From Sulfitobacter sp. F26204 (GTDB lineage: Bacteria > Pseudomonadota > Alphaproteobacteria > Rhodobacterales > Rhodobacteraceae): a stretch of 64,000 bases of DNA. Of the stretch, positions 54,653 through 64,000 are shown piece after piece. How positions within the stretch are numbered: position 1 is the stretch's first letter; every line of letters starts with the position of its first letter. The notes below the pieces were generated by a model that was not told the DNA's origin, did no database searches, and saw nothing but the letters and a program-made list of their open reading frames with translations. The DNA lies in NCBI RefSeq assembly GCF_026410305.1, contig NZ_JAPMLQ010000006.1:117848-181847 (forward strand), in the 5' to 3' direction. Position numbers and translations under genes: made by a program.

Positions 54653-56638
54653 ATGGCCGCTAAAGATACCAACGAAGATACCAAACGCGACGATGCCGAC
54701 AGCGGTCATTCGCTGGATATGAGCCAGGCCGCCGTCAAGAAGATGATCTCGGAGGCGCGTGAAAAGGGCTATATTACCTATGGCCAGTTGAATACGGTCC
54801 TGCCGCCGGATCAGGTTGGATCAGAGCAAATCGAAGACGTGATGTCGATGCTTTCGGAAATGGGCATCAACATTATCGAAGACGAAGACGCCGAAGAAGA
54901 AGAAGCCAAGGGCAGCACCGAGCTTGCCACCACCGACAGCAACAAAGAAATCACGCTGTCCGCCGGCACCGCAGAAAAGCTGGACCGTACCGACGACCCC
55001 GTGCGCATGTATCTGCGCGAAATGGGCTCTGTCGAGCTGTTGAGCCGTGAAGGCGAGATCGCGATTGCCAAGCGCATCGAAGCAGGCCGCAACACGATGA
55101 TCGCGGGTCTGTGTGAAAGCCCGCTGACGTTTCAGGCTATCACGATCTGGCGCGACGAACTTCTGTCCGAGGACATTCTGCTGCGCGATGTGATCGACCT
55201 TGAGGCGACATTCGGCACACAAATGGGCGAAGAAGAAGCAACAACGCCGGTTGTTCCTGTCGCCGGTGCCGTGCCGGAAGCAAAGGGCGAGGCCAAGCAG
55301 GAGCTGGATGCGGATGGAAATCCCATCACCGGTGACGATGACGACGATGATGAAGACGAACAGGCCAACATGTCGCTGGCGGCAATGGAAGCGGCGCTGA
55401 AACCGCAGGTTCTGGAAGCGCTGGACATCATTGCCGATGATTACGTCAAGCTGAGCGAGATGCAGGACAGCCGGATTTCCGCGACGTTGAATGAAGACAA
55501 TTCATTCACCAAGAAGCAGGAAGACAAATATCAGAAGCTGCGGGCGGAAATTGTGTTGCTGGTGAATGAATTGCATCTGCACAACAACCGGATCGAAGCC
55601 TTGATCGACCAGTTGTACGGCATCAACCGCCGCATCATGCAGATCGATTCTGCCATGGTGAAGCTGGCGGATCAGGCCCGGATCAATCGTAAGGAATTTG
55701 TCGACGCCTATCGCGGGTACGAACTTGACCCGAACTGGATGGAGCGGATGGCTGAAAAGCCCGGTCGCGGCTGGGCCATGTTCATCGAGAAATCAACCGA
55801 CAAGGTAGAAGAACTGCGTGCCGACATGGCGCAGGTTGGTCAGTATGTGGGACTGGATATTCCCGAATTCCGTCGGATTGTGCAACAGGTCCAGAAGGGC
55901 GAAAAAGAAGCCCGTCAGGCCAAAAAGGAAATGGTCGAAGCGAACCTGCGATTGGTAATTTCGATTGCGAAAAAATACACCAACCGCGGCTTGCAATTCC
56001 TTGATCTTATTCAGGAAGGGAACATTGGCCTGATGAAGGCTGTCGACAAGTTCGAATACCGCCGTGGCTATAAATTCTCGACCTATGCGACATGGTGGAT
56101 CAGGCAGGCAATTACCCGATCGATTGCGGATCAGGCCCGCACCATCCGTATTCCGGTGCATATGATCGAAACCATCAACAAGCTGGTGCGCACAGGCCGT
56201 CAGATGCTGCACGAGATCGGGCGCGAACCGACGCCTGAAGAATTGGCCGCCAAACTGCAAATGCCGCTTGAGAAGGTGCGCAAGGTGATGAAGATCGCCA
56301 AGGAGCCGATTTCGCTGGAAACTCCCATCGGCGACGAAGAAGACAGCCAGTTGGGCGATTTCATCGAGGACAAGAATGCGGTTCTGCCACTGGACAGTGC
56401 GATTCAAGAGAACCTCAAGGAAACCACGACACGTGTACTGGCATCTCTGACCCCGCGTGAGGAACGTGTGTTGCGCATGCGTTTCGGTATTGGCATGAAC
56501 ACCGATCACACCCTTGAAGAAGTCGGGCAGCAATTCAGCGTGACCCGTGAACGCATCCGCCAGATCGAAGCCAAGGCGCTGCGCAAGCTCAAGCATCCCA
56601 GCCGGTCGCGCAAGCTGCGGTCATTTCTCGACCAGTAA
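54653..56638 (+). CDS. rpoD: Primary sigma factor RpoD
   Basis: A 661-residue housekeeping sigma-70. Region 1.1 begins at [19 protein letters not shown]. Acidic insertions follow (DAEEEEAKG, and a run of Asp/Glu at about residues 225-237). Region 2 includes [21 protein letters not shown] in part, region 2.4 [13 protein letters not shown], region 3 [10 protein letters not shown], and region 4.2 [22 protein letters not shown] precedes ATG 54653. It ends before a strong intrinsic terminator. Confidence 0.98.
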   Translation: MAAKDTNEDTKRDDADSGHSLDMSQAAVKKMISEAREKGYITYGQLNTVLPPDQVGSEQIEDVMSMLSEMGINIIEDEDAEEEEAKGSTELATTDSNKEITLSAGTAEKLDRTDDPVRMYLREMGSVELLSREGEIAIAKRIEAGRNTMIAGLCESPLTFQAITIWRDELLSEDILLRDVIDLEATFGTQMGEEEATTPVVPVAGAVPEAKGEAKQELDADGNPITGDDDDDDEDEQANMSLAAMEAALKPQVLEALDIIADDYVKLSEMQDSRISATLNEDNSFTKKQEDKYQKLRAEIVLLVNELHLHNNRIEALIDQLYGINRRIMQIDSAMVKLADQARINRKEFVDAYRGYELDPNWMERMAEKPGRGWAMFIEKSTDKVEELRADMAQVGQYVGLDIPEFRRIVQQVQKGEKEARQAKKEMVEANLRLVISIAKKYTNRGLQFLDLIQEGNIGLMKAVDKFEYRRGYKFSTYATWWIRQAITRSIADQARTIRIPVHMIETINKLVRTGRQMLHEIGREPTPEELAAKLQMPLEKVRKVMKIAKEPISLETPIGDEEDSQLGDFIEDKNAVLPLDSAIQENLKETTTRVLASLTPREERVLRMRFGIGMNTDHTLEEVGQQFSVTRERIRQIEAKALRKLKHPSRSRKLRSFLDQ

Positions 56639-56665
56639 AGCCCGCAGCAGGGCGCATTGAATATG

Positions 56666-56691
56666 GGGCCGCCTTTTGGGCGGCCCTTTTT
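56666..56691 (+). terminator. Rho-independent terminator of rpoD
   Basis: GGGCCGCC-TTTTG-GGCGGCCC followed by five T residues, 27 bases after the rpoD stop. Confidence 0.95.
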
Positions 56692-56791
56692 CGTGTCATG
56701 CTTGGCAAAAGTAGGTCATGCACGTCCTCGTGATTTTGCCCTTGGACGAATGTACCTTAGATAAAACCGTATCAAGCCGGAGGACCATCCC

Positions 56792-57223
56792 ATGCGACGT
56801 CTATGCCTTGCTTTCATTTGTGCCACGCTTGCCGTGCCCGCATATGCGCAATCTTATCTTGCGGTGAACCGTTTGCAGGTTGTGCCTGTCGGCAACAATG
56901 CGTTCGAAGTGATCGAATCCCGTGGTGAGGGCGCGCGTGGCATGTGGTGCGCGGCGGCGGATTTTGTGCTTTACGGGCAAGGGAAGAAGGGCAACCAACG
57001 GCTTTATGTGAAGGTGCCGCGCGGTCCGTCCGCAACCGTTGCAGGACGCAAGGGCGCAGTTTTCACGACAGATGTGAATAGCCTGCCCAATGGTCCCAAG
57101 GAATCCTATTCCGTCAGTGTCAGGATTGCAGGCCTCGGATTGCCGGTGCTGCATGCCTATCAATTCTGCAAGGATTACCAGATTGAACTGGAAGACATCC
57201 TGTTGCGCAGATCGGGAGATTGA
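56792..57223 (+). CDS. Secreted protein, first of a paralogous pair
   Basis: A 143-residue protein with a signal peptide (cleaved near AYAQ at residue 20). The mature part has GARGMWCAAADF (about 48-59) and a C-terminal AYQFCKDY, the two cysteines probably forming a disulfide. GGAGG precedes ATG 56792. The next gene encodes a paralogue with the same two blocks. The function is unknown; the family appears to be a short envelope protein. Confidence 0.8.
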   Translation: MRRLCLAFICATLAVPAYAQSYLAVNRLQVVPVGNNAFEVIESRGEGARGMWCAAADFVLYGQGKKGNQRLYVKVPRGPSATVAGRKGAVFTTDVNSLPNGPKESYSVSVRIAGLGLPVLHAYQFCKDYQIELEDILLRRSGD

Positions 57224-57226
57224 TCA

Positions 57227-57625
57227 ATGAAAACCACGTTATCCGCTTTTCTGATGCTACTGGCCTATGCCGCTCCCGCTTCTGCCATGGAATTCCGTGC
57301 CGAAAATGATGTTGCGGTCAGGGCGGTTACAGGGGGCTTTGAAGTCATGAGTGATGGCGGTTACGGCGCGCGGGGCATGTGGTGCGCTGCGGCCGACTAT
57401 GCGCGCAAGGCCAGAGGCGCACATGGTTTTGCACGGCTGTTCATTGCCGAGGGCCGCGCCCCGGGCATTGGTCAACGGGCACCAGTGCGTTTCACCCTTG
57501 ATCCAAGTGGCCTTAACCCGGTGCCGGTGACAATTGTCGGTGCATCTTTGCGTCGTGCCGGGTCGTCGCTGTCGGTCGATCATGCACATCAGTTTTGCAC
57601 GGATGCCAGAATCATAAACCGGTAA
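57227..57625 (+). CDS. Secreted protein, second of a paralogous pair
   Basis: A 132-residue protein with a signal peptide (cleaved near ASAM). GARGMWCAAADYA and AHQFCTDA repeat the motifs of the preceding gene; elsewhere the two differ strongly, so the duplication is old. GGGAG precedes ATG 57227, three bases after the first gene. Function unknown. Confidence 0.8.
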   Translation: MKTTLSAFLMLLAYAAPASAMEFRAENDVAVRAVTGGFEVMSDGGYGARGMWCAAADYARKARGAHGFARLFIAEGRAPGIGQRAPVRFTLDPSGLNPVPVTIVGASLRRAGSSLSVDHAHQFCTDARIINR

Positions 57626-57704
57626 TGACAAGATGAACAACAATCGGGCACTGTGACCGAGCAGGCCGGTTGCAGAGGGGCGGCGGAAACTCCAGACTGG
57701 TTCC

Positions 57705-58121
57705 ATGCAGACGACATTCCAGATCAGCACAAATGGCCAGGGGCTTGTCGAGTTCACCCGTGATGTCGCGAGGTGGCTGGCAGGTCAGGAGGATGGGCTG
57801 CTGACCTTGATGCTGCGTCATACCTCTGCATCGCTGTTGATACAGGAGAATGCAGACCCTGAGGTGCAAAGCGATCTATTGGCATTCTTTCAGCGGCTTG
57901 TCCCGCCGTCTACGGACCCTGCGATGGGGTATCTCACCCATCGGTATGAAGGCCCGGATGATATGCCGGGACATATCAAGGCCGCACTTCTGCCGGTGAG
58001 CCTGTCGGTTCCGGTCAGGGCGGGTGAGATGTGTTTGGGCAGGTGGCAGGGCATATACCTGTTTGAACACAGGGACGCCCCGCAGATACGCAGCGTGGCT
58101 GCGCATTTTCGTGCAGATTGA
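57705..58121 (+). CDS. YjbQ family protein
   Basis: A 138-residue protein of the YjbQ/UPF0047 family, associated with weak thiamine phosphate synthase activity. The hallmark segments are LTLMLRHTSASLLIQENADPEV (in part) and the C-terminal LGRWQGIYLFEHRD with its histidines. Full family length. The physiological role is still unclear. No strong ribosome binding site is seen before ATG 57705. Confidence 0.93.
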   Translation: MQTTFQISTNGQGLVEFTRDVARWLAGQEDGLLTLMLRHTSASLLIQENADPEVQSDLLAFFQRLVPPSTDPAMGYLTHRYEGPDDMPGHIKAALLPVSLSVPVRAGEMCLGRWQGIYLFEHRDAPQIRSVAAHFRAD

Positions 58122-58286
58122 CCCGTTGCCGGCATTGGATGCGAAGCAGTGCAGCCAGGCAACCCCAAGATATTGCGCCGCATTTCGCCTCTACCCAAAA
58201 CTTCGCGGTTCGCCTATACCTGTGGGCAAATCGGGGGGAAGCCCCACAAGTGCGGTTGTAACACTAACAAAGAAGGGGGATGGTCA

Positions 58287-58757
58287 ATGCGCTGCCCGTT
58301 TTGTGGAAACATTGATACCCAAGTAAAGGACAGCCGTCCGGCCGAAGATCATGTGTCGATCCGTCGGCGTCGGTTCTGCCCTGCCTGTGGCGGGCGGTTC
58401 ACGACTTACGAACGGGTGCAACTGCGCGATCTGGTGGTGATCAAGACCTCTGGCAAACGAGAGGATTTTGACCGTGACAAGCTGGAACGCTCGATCCGTA
58501 TTTCGATGCAGAAGCGTCCGATTGACCCCGAGCGCATCGACCAGATGATCAGCGGCATTGTTCGCCGGTTGGAAAGCATGGGTGAAACCGACATTGGGTC
58601 CAAACAGATCGGCGAGATCGTGATGGAAGCACTGGCGCGGATCGATACCGTGGCCTATGTACGTTTTGCCAGCGTTTACAAGAACTTCCAGGCTGCGGAT
58701 GATTTCGATAAGTTCGTTCAGGAATTGCGCCCGGATTCAGCACCTGAAGAAGAGTGA
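58287..58757 (+). CDS. nrdR: Transcriptional repressor NrdR
   Basis: A 156-residue repressor of ribonucleotide reductase genes. Zinc ribbon with C3, C6, C31 and C34 (CPFCG, CPACG), then an ATP-cone domain ([17 protein letters not shown]). GGGGGA precedes ATG 58287; the frame is open upstream but the zinc ribbon fixes the start. It overlaps ribD by four bases, a common arrangement. Confidence 0.97.
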   Translation: MRCPFCGNIDTQVKDSRPAEDHVSIRRRRFCPACGGRFTTYERVQLRDLVVIKTSGKREDFDRDKLERSIRISMQKRPIDPERIDQMISGIVRRLESMGETDIGSKQIGEIVMEALARIDTVAYVRFASVYKNFQAADDFDKFVQELRPDSAPEEE

Positions 58758-59857
58758 GTGATCAGAGCCGCATGGACGCCCGTTTCATGGCGTTGGCACT
58801 GAGCTTGGGCCGGCGGGGGCAGGGCCGGGTCTGGCCCAATCCTGCGGTCGGTTGTGTGATCGTAAAGGCAGGCCGCCTTGTCGGGCGCGGATGGACACAG
58901 GATGGTGGCAGACCCCATGCAGAGGCGATGGCGCTGACCCAGGCCGGGCCTGCGGCAGCAGGGGCCACGGCCTATGTCACGCTGGAGCCCTGCGCCCATC
59001 ACGGACAGACCCCGCCATGCGCCGAGGCACTGATAAAGGCGGGTATCGCGCGTGTTGTCGTGGCCCTGGCCGATTGTGATGCGCGGGTTGATGGCAAGGG
59101 ACTTGAGATGCTGCGCAGCGCTGGCATCGAGGTTTCCCTGGGCGAAGGGGAAGCGCGGGCGCAGCGCGATCACGCAGGTTTCTTTGCCCGCTCCGAACTG
59201 GGTCGTCCCTTTTTGACACTGAAGCTGGCGGGATCGTTCGACGGGCGGATCGCAACCGGCACCGGCGAAAGCAAATGGATCACCGGCCCGGCGGCGCGCC
59301 GTCAGGTTCATGCCATGCGCAGTCGTCATGATGCGGTCATGGTGGGCGGTGGCACGGCCCGCGCGGATGATCCGGGGTTGACCGTGCGCGATCTGGGCAT
59401 CACGCATCAGCCTGTCCGCGTGGTGGTGTCACGCAGGCTTGACCTGCCATTGATGGGGCAATTGGCCCGGACGGCCAAGGATGTGCCGTTGATCCTGTGC
59501 CACGGCACGGATGCAGAACCGATGTTGGTGCAGACCTGGCGTGATATTGGTGCGACCTTGCTGCCCTGCGCGGTCAAGGCGGGCCAGTTGGATACAGTGG
59601 ATGTGATGCAACAATTGGGTGCATACGGGTTGACCCGTGTCTTCTGCGAGGGGGGCGGCGCGCTGGCGGCATCCCTGCTTGAGGCTGATTTGGTGGATGA
59701 TCTGATCGGCTTTACTGCGGGCATCGTGATCGGTGCCGAAGGGGTGCCTGGCATCGGCGCAATGGGGCTGGCAAAACTGGCCGCTGCCCCGAAATTTAGC
59801 CTGAGATACGTAGAACCGGTTGGCAAGGATGTCCTGCATGTCTGGACACGGAACTGA
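58754..59857 (+). CDS. ribD: Bifunctional riboflavin biosynthesis protein RibD
   Basis: A 367-residue enzyme: N-terminal diaminohydroxyphosphoribosylaminopyrimidine deaminase with zinc ligands H55 (HAEAM), C80 and C89 ([11 protein letters not shown]), and C-terminal reductase ([25 protein letters not shown] in part, and [12 protein letters not shown]). The GTG start at 58754 overlaps the nrdR stop; ATG 58772 is an alternative. The other rib genes do not follow: the next gene is the convergent kpsC, two bases away. Confidence 0.96.
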   Translation: MSDQSRMDARFMALALSLGRRGQGRVWPNPAVGCVIVKAGRLVGRGWTQDGGRPHAEAMALTQAGPAAAGATAYVTLEPCAHHGQTPPCAEALIKAGIARVVVALADCDARVDGKGLEMLRSAGIEVSLGEGEARAQRDHAGFFARSELGRPFLTLKLAGSFDGRIATGTGESKWITGPAARRQVHAMRSRHDAVMVGGGTARADDPGLTVRDLGITHQPVRVVVSRRLDLPLMGQLARTAKDVPLILCHGTDAEPMLVQTWRDIGATLLPCAVKAGQLDTVDVMQQLGAYGLTRVFCEGGGALAASLLEADLVDDLIGFTAGIVIGAEGVPGIGAMGLAKLAAAPKFSLRYVEPVGKDVLHVWTRN

Positions 59858-59859
59858 AC

Positions 59860-61899
59860 CTAACTGCGCCGCCAAAGGTGTGATTGTGTTGCGAAAAGAC
59901 CTTGAAGTTTGGACAGCAGGCGGTTGGCCGGCCCGGGGCGCGGGATGTCATCGGTCGAAAGCCGTTCGACAATGATCTCGACCGGGCAGGGCAGTCCGGT
60001 TTTCGGATCGCGGTAACGCGGGTAATCGATCAATGCCGCATGCACCAACCCTTCAAGTGCGGGCTCTGCGCGGCGTCTTGGCGGGACATCACCCAGATCG
60101 GTGGTCAGACCCCAACCTGCGTAAAACGGCACACCCAGGGTGGTGACAGGCAGCCCGCGCAACAGGGCTTCGAACCCCAGTAGCGAAGTCATGGTCCAGA
60201 CTTCATCAGCCACGTCCAGCAGGGCAATCGGATCGCTCTGATGCAATGTTATGTCGGCCAGACCGCTGGTGTCGATCTTGCCGCTGCGCAGGCCCGCTTC
60301 CACATCAGGATGTGGCTTATAAAGGATCACGGCATCGGGATTCGCATTGCGCACTGCCTGCAAAAGGGCGCGATTGGTTTGTACATGGTCGGTGCCGGTG
60401 CGGATCGAGGCATCGTCTTCGACCTGTCCGGGAACGAGGATGCGCCGCCCGTCGGGCAGGGTGCCGAGATCGGGCGCTGCGGCGGCAAGGTTGTATTTGC
60501 TCAGACCCGCGGCAGTGAGCTGTTCAATCAGCTTTCGCGCCCGTAGATGTTGATCCGGGCGGAGTTTGCTGCGTTTTTCGATGTATTTCTCCAGCCGGCT
60601 GGGGCGGGACGGGTCATAGTAGATTCCCAGATCATCACAGACCAGCGACAGGGGTGGGACCAGTTCGGCACCCAATCCCTTGGAACGCAGGAACCCGTCC
60701 TCGACCAAGAGGGCCTCGGCATGGCCTACTTGTGATTTGCCAGCCCAGACCATCCACGGTTTGCCGCTTTGACGGGCAATGACAGGATCATCCTGAAAAA
60801 TCACTGGCTTGTAGCGGCCAAAAAAGCCTTGCAAGGGTTTGCGTTTCCACATGCGCATGGCCGAAGCGGTCCAGCCAGCGCGATCCTCTCGCCAGCAACG
60901 GGTTTGGGCGGCCAGTGTTTCGATTGCATCTTCGAGGGTGCCAAGGCGGTTGCGATAGGGATCGTACCATTTCGGGTAGAGGATCATCGCCCCGGCAAAG
61001 AGTTGCGGGCGGGTCAGTTTGCGCTGCCGGCGCGGCACCGGGAATTCATCAGAGGTCAAGCCCCAACCGGCATAGAAAGGTTGGCCGAAAACCCGCGGTT
61101 TGTGGCCGGCAAAGATCGCTTCGAAACCCATTTGCGAGGATACGGTGTAGACGGCGATGGCACCTTCGAACAGCGCCCATGGGCACACCGGATCGCTAAG
61201 GAATGTCACCCGGTCGGACAGGTCGCCGTCGGTGAAATAGCCCTTTCGATAGCCTTGTACGGTTTCGGGATGGGTTTTGATGAGGACGCGGGCCTGGGGA
61301 TGTTCCTCCTGGGCAAACACCAACATTTCCAGAAAGCGGCCTCTGTCTGCACCGGAGGCTGCAACGGAGGCATCCCCGAAAGTCTGGTCGATCACCAGAA
61401 CATAGCCGGGATCAGGGGGGAGGATATCCGGGTCGAATCCGCTGTATTTGGTCAACCGTGCCTCTGTGATGCGCGCGATGGCGCCGCGGGCGCGGTTCAG
61501 CAGGTCGGTGTTATCCAGAGGATGGGTGGTGAGTATTTCTTCGAGATCGCTGATCGTGCTCGGGTCGAAATGCACCCCAGCCTTGTCGAGCAGCAAGCCC
61601 AGCGGCGGTTCTCCCGCGCGGCCCGGATGCAGGGAGCGCAGGAAGGCATCCTCGACCCGCAGGACGGGGGTGTCATATTTCTCGGCTACGGCGAGCCCGC
61701 GATGTGCTGTGGGAGAATTGCCCCAGATCGCAACGCTGTCGCCGGGACGGGGGAGGCCGAGGTGCAGCGAATAACCTGACAGGTGCAAAATGCGCCGCAG
61801 CCGCCGCTGGGTCAGAAAACCGCCATTATAGACAAAAAGACGCCGGTCCTTTTCAGGACCGGCGGTTGGTGTGTCATATGTCTCGGGCCCGAGAGCCAC
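59860..61899 (-). CDS. kpsC: Capsule beta-Kdo transferase KpsC
   Basis: A 679-residue cytoplasmic glycosyltransferase that helps build the poly-Kdo linker on the lipid anchor of group 2-type capsules. GTG 61899 is preferred: it lies five bases after the export-gene stop, with GGGCGG upstream, and matches the usual length of about 675; an in-frame GTG at 61980 would overlap the previous gene. Two homologous modules are visible, each with VEDxFLRS and then PFYAGWGLT about 200 residues later, as in the two transferase domains of KpsC. Confidence 0.92.
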   Translation of the reverse strand: MALGPETYDTPTAGPEKDRRLFVYNGGFLTQRRLRRILHLSGYSLHLGLPRPGDSVAIWGNSPTAHRGLAVAEKYDTPVLRVEDAFLRSLHPGRAGEPPLGLLLDKAGVHFDPSTISDLEEILTTHPLDNTDLLNRARGAIARITEARLTKYSGFDPDILPPDPGYVLVIDQTFGDASVAASGADRGRFLEMLVFAQEEHPQARVLIKTHPETVQGYRKGYFTDGDLSDRVTFLSDPVCPWALFEGAIAVYTVSSQMGFEAIFAGHKPRVFGQPFYAGWGLTSDEFPVPRRQRKLTRPQLFAGAMILYPKWYDPYRNRLGTLEDAIETLAAQTRCWREDRAGWTASAMRMWKRKPLQGFFGRYKPVIFQDDPVIARQSGKPWMVWAGKSQVGHAEALLVEDGFLRSKGLGAELVPPLSLVCDDLGIYYDPSRPSRLEKYIEKRSKLRPDQHLRARKLIEQLTAAGLSKYNLAAAAPDLGTLPDGRRILVPGQVEDDASIRTGTDHVQTNRALLQAVRNANPDAVILYKPHPDVEAGLRSGKIDTSGLADITLHQSDPIALLDVADEVWTMTSLLGFEALLRGLPVTTLGVPFYAGWGLTTDLGDVPPRRRAEPALEGLVHAALIDYPRYRDPKTGLPCPVEIIVERLSTDDIPRPGPANRLLSKLQGLFATQSHLWRRS

Positions 61900-61904
61900 G
61901 TGGA

Positions 61905-63038
61905 TCAGCCGCCCGACAAGGTCGTCAGGCCTGCAGCGGAAGACGCTGTGCCGGTGATCGCCGAGATAACCTTGTTCCACTGGGTGAAGGGGGCCTCTGT
62001 GACATAAAGTGTATCGCCGTCACGGATCACAAAATCGCGGGCCATGAACATGCCGTTTGGTTTGGTCAGGTCGAGGACATAGACCATACGCTGCGCGCCC
62101 TGCAGATCGTTGCGTCCCAAAACCTGTGCGGCGACCTCTTCGGGTTCATTGCGAAAGACAAAAACGCCGGTGGGATCAGCCGTAGCGGCGTTAAGGCCGC
62201 CGACCTGTGCGATGCCCTCCAAGGCCGAAAGTGTCTGACTTTCAAAGGGGACCTGGGCCTGGCCACCCGTCGCGCCCAGAGCGGTGAAGGAACGCGTGTC
62301 TTCTTCGACCAGAATACGGTCACCACCGCGCAGGGCGATGTCGAGTTGCGGGTGATCGTAGAGATCCTGCAACCAGACCTTGCCACGCTGGGTGCCGCGA
62401 ATGACGGTCACCTGCGCGATTTCCGGCTGGATCGTGACGCCACCGGCCTGCGCCAGCATCGTGCCGAGGGTCCGTGTGGGACGCTGGATGGCATAGACGC
62501 CCTGTCCGCCAACAGCGCCAATCAGTGAAACAGTTGAGCCGTCACCGGCTGCACGGCGCACCTCGACTTGTGGGTCTGGGGTCTGTTCACCAAGTTTGTT
62601 GGTAATGATGCGGCGGATGGCATCAGGGGTATTGCCGGCCGCCTTGATTCGGCCCGCATAGGGAATAAAGATAAAGCCAGCTCCGTCGACCTGAACTTCT
62701 TCGAGGACGGTGGCCGGGGCACCTTCGACGCCGAGCAGGGGATCATCGACGTTTTCATAGACGGTAATGCCAAGAACGTCGCCCGCGCGGATCGTGTCAG
62801 AGCCAAGGGTCGCCGCGTTCTTGAAAGCATCCGAGAAGCCAAGCGCAGGCACAACAGCGGTTGCGCGTGTTACACGGTCATTGACAGAGACAACAAAGGC
62901 GTCGCCTTCCTTCTGGACCGATCCAGCAAAGATTTGCCGTTTGTTGGGGCCAACTTGCGGCAAGCCACATGATGATACAGCGGCCAAGGCTGCAACGGTT
63001 ACGATGGGACGTGCCCACCGGAAATATACGGATTTCAC
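61905..63038 (-). CDS. Polysaccharide export lipoprotein (Wza/KpsD-like)
   Basis: A 377-residue outer-membrane export protein. The GTG start at 63038 has GAGGAG eight bases upstream. A lipoprotein signal ends at C24 (AAVSSC). The polysaccharide-export domain (RAGDVLGITVYE, FIPYAGRIKAAG) is followed by two SLBB-like domains. It forms the channel for capsule export and is the first gene of a unit with kpsC. Confidence 0.92.
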   Translation of the reverse strand: MKSVYFRWARPIVTVAALAAVSSCGLPQVGPNKRQIFAGSVQKEGDAFVVSVNDRVTRATAVVPALGFSDAFKNAATLGSDTIRAGDVLGITVYENVDDPLLGVEGAPATVLEEVQVDGAGFIFIPYAGRIKAAGNTPDAIRRIITNKLGEQTPDPQVEVRRAAGDGSTVSLIGAVGGQGVYAIQRPTRTLGTMLAQAGGVTIQPEIAQVTVIRGTQRGKVWLQDLYDHPQLDIALRGGDRILVEEDTRSFTALGATGGQAQVPFESQTLSALEGIAQVGGLNAATADPTGVFVFRNEPEEVAAQVLGRNDLQGAQRMVYVLDLTKPNGMFMARDFVIRDGDTLYVTEAPFTQWNKVISAITGTASSAAGLTTLSGG

Positions 63039-63155
63039 TGCCCGGTCTCCTCGACCTATTCAACTCTGCCTCAAAAATTCGCCAATTGTTTCGACGTAAT
63101 TGCGGCAACGCTACCCTAGGGTGATTTGAAAATCCAGTGGGATGAAGTGGTTAAC
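63039..63155. other. Spacer between export gene and kpsS-like gene
   Basis: 117 bases upstream of the export lipoprotein on the minus strand. It presumably holds that gene's promoter, but no clear motif or terminator is visible. Confidence 0.35.
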
Positions 63156-64000
63156 TCAGGTGACAACACGCAACTGTTGCCGAGGAGCCGCGGTGCCCGA
63201 TTGCAATGCATCATAGGGATCTTCTGCTGCGAGCATCATATCGACCACTTGGCGCAGCAGCTGGCGGCGCCCGCGTGACGAATAGAAACCGCCAGGAATT
63301 TGTGATGTTTCAAGGAGATAGCGCCGGTAATCCTTGTAAGCCTTGTTGTCGGGGCGGGAGGCGGCGGAAAAAAATTCGGGCAGGGGTTGATCCGAGACGA
63401 ACTCGGGCTGGGCATAGACCGCCCGGCCGAAGACCTTGAGCGGAATCCCGCGCCAGAGCACCTGCTGACCGGCTGTGGAGTTGACGGTAACTGCGGTTCT
63501 TGCGTCGTTGAGAAGCTGGGCCAGTTTGCCGCCCCGCACATAGTGCACGCGGGCGGAGACCTCCATCTTGCGGGCCAGTCGTTTGACTTCGCGGCGTAGG
63601 GGTACGCGACCATCCTCAAGCGGATGTGCCTTGATGACAAGGTGGTGGTGGCCGGGCGCACCCTTGGCGAAACTCTCGATGACCAGTTCCAGAAAATCGG
63701 ACATCGTGTCAAAGGGCGAATGCATCTGGAAGGAACTGTCGTGTTCAAGCTGCAGGAGCGCGAGGTGGTAGGGAAACCCGCCCAGCCGAATGCGCATGGT
63801 TGACAGCAGGCGATCCGCCCAAAGCGCGGGCATCAGCAGCAGGCGCTTGACATAGAGCGCGAATTCCTTGGTCACGGGCAGGCTGCGGTGGGGACGGAAG
63901 TTGCGATAGTCGCCGTTCCTGAACATCACGAACCAATGATAGAGCGCGCCATAGAATATGTGTTGGCGCATGTCGCCCCAATGACCGGGCGGCAGGGGGG
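63156..64000 (-). CDS. kpsS: Capsule polysaccharide biosynthesis protein, KpsS-like (partial)
   Basis: At least 281 codons; the frame continues through the ATG at 63971 to the right edge with plausible sequence (PPGHWGDMRQHIF), so the N-terminal part is outside the window. HHLVIKAHPLEDGR and TAVTVNSTAGQQVLWRG are the donor-site motifs of the KpsS/KpsC transferase family. KpsS adds the first Kdo to lysophosphatidylglycerol in capsule initiation. Same strand as, and upstream of, the export lipoprotein and kpsC. Confidence 0.88.
   Translation of the reverse strand, partial: PLPPGHWGDMRQHIFYGALYHWFVMFRNGDYRNFRPHRSLPVTKEFALYVKRLLLMPALWADRLLSTMRIRLGGFPYHLALLQLEHDSSFQMHSPFDTMSDFLELVIESFAKGAPGHHHLVIKAHPLEDGRVPLRREVKRLARKMEVSARVHYVRGGKLAQLLNDARTAVTVNSTAGQQVLWRGIPLKVFGRAVYAQPEFVSDQPLPEFFSAASRPDNKAYKDYRRYLLETSQIPGGFYSSRGRRQLLRQVVDMMLAAEDPYDALQSGTAAPRQQLRVVT

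Overview
The window is chromosomal DNA of about 60% G+C. It most likely comes from a marine alphaproteobacterium of the Rhodobacteraceae (Roseobacter group). The evidence is the gene content: a fused TRAP permease with a TAXI receptor, a four-subunit sarcosine oxidase operon (soxBDAG), a carnitine dehydrogenase-thioesterase fusion beside a BKACE enzyme, dnaG followed by rpoD, Tad-type pseudopilins, a Hint-domain protein typical of this family, and GANTC (CcrM-type) sites packed in front of rpoD. No prophage, transposase, rRNA operon or CRISPR array is visible. One tRNA gene, tRNA-Leu(UAG), is present.

Layout. 0-3.2 kb: C-terminal part of an NAD(P)H-hydrate repair enzyme, a Hint-domain protein, tRNA-Leu and a PAS-domain protein. 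3.5-19.9 kb: a thiamine-diphosphate enzyme, then a long minus-strand block encoding a class III aminotransferase, a C45/NTN hydrolase, an ATP-grasp ligase, a very large Orn/Lys/Arg-type decarboxylase, a nitrilase-family amidohydrolase, a universal stress protein, a TRAP permease with its TAXI receptor, and a GABA transaminase. A PuuR-like XRE-cupin regulator is divergent to the transaminase. I read this block as an uncharacterised uptake and catabolic system for a polyamine or another omega-amino compound. 20-24 kb: a MacB/LolD-like ABC transporter with an AttH/CrtC-like secreted protein. 24-31 kb: a chemoreceptor, metG, an MFS transporter and an aldo/keto reductase. 31-35 kb: a translationally coupled carnitine-to-glycine-betaine module with a lipocalin lipoprotein gene inside it, plus an XRE regulator. 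35-39.4 kb: fatty acid desaturase, DMT exporter, an unknown protein with a hydrophobic core, a Nudix hydrolase and a DUF983 protein.

39.5-42.2 kb: EF-hand protein, ECF sigma factor, a small candidate anti-sigma protein, a periplasmic metal-sensor-like protein and a membrane protein, probably one envelope-stress unit. 42.2-44.8 kb: tadG-tadE-tadE pseudopilin genes. 45-52 kb: glutamate dehydrogenase and soxBDAG, which takes sarcosine to glycine; together with the carnitine module this covers two stages of methylated-amine catabolism. 52-56.7 kb: a small secreted protein, dnaG and rpoD. 56.8-59.9 kb: two paralogous secreted proteins, YjbQ, nrdR and ribD. 59.9-64 kb: capsule genes kpsC, a Wza/KpsD-like export lipoprotein, and a kpsS-like gene cut by the right edge.

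The strongest candidates for new biology are the PuuR-associated block (5.3-19.9 kb), a shared 10-base motif that may be its operator, the twin GANTC-containing dyads before rpoD, the EF-hand/ECF sigma unit, and the unknown protein at 37.1 kb.
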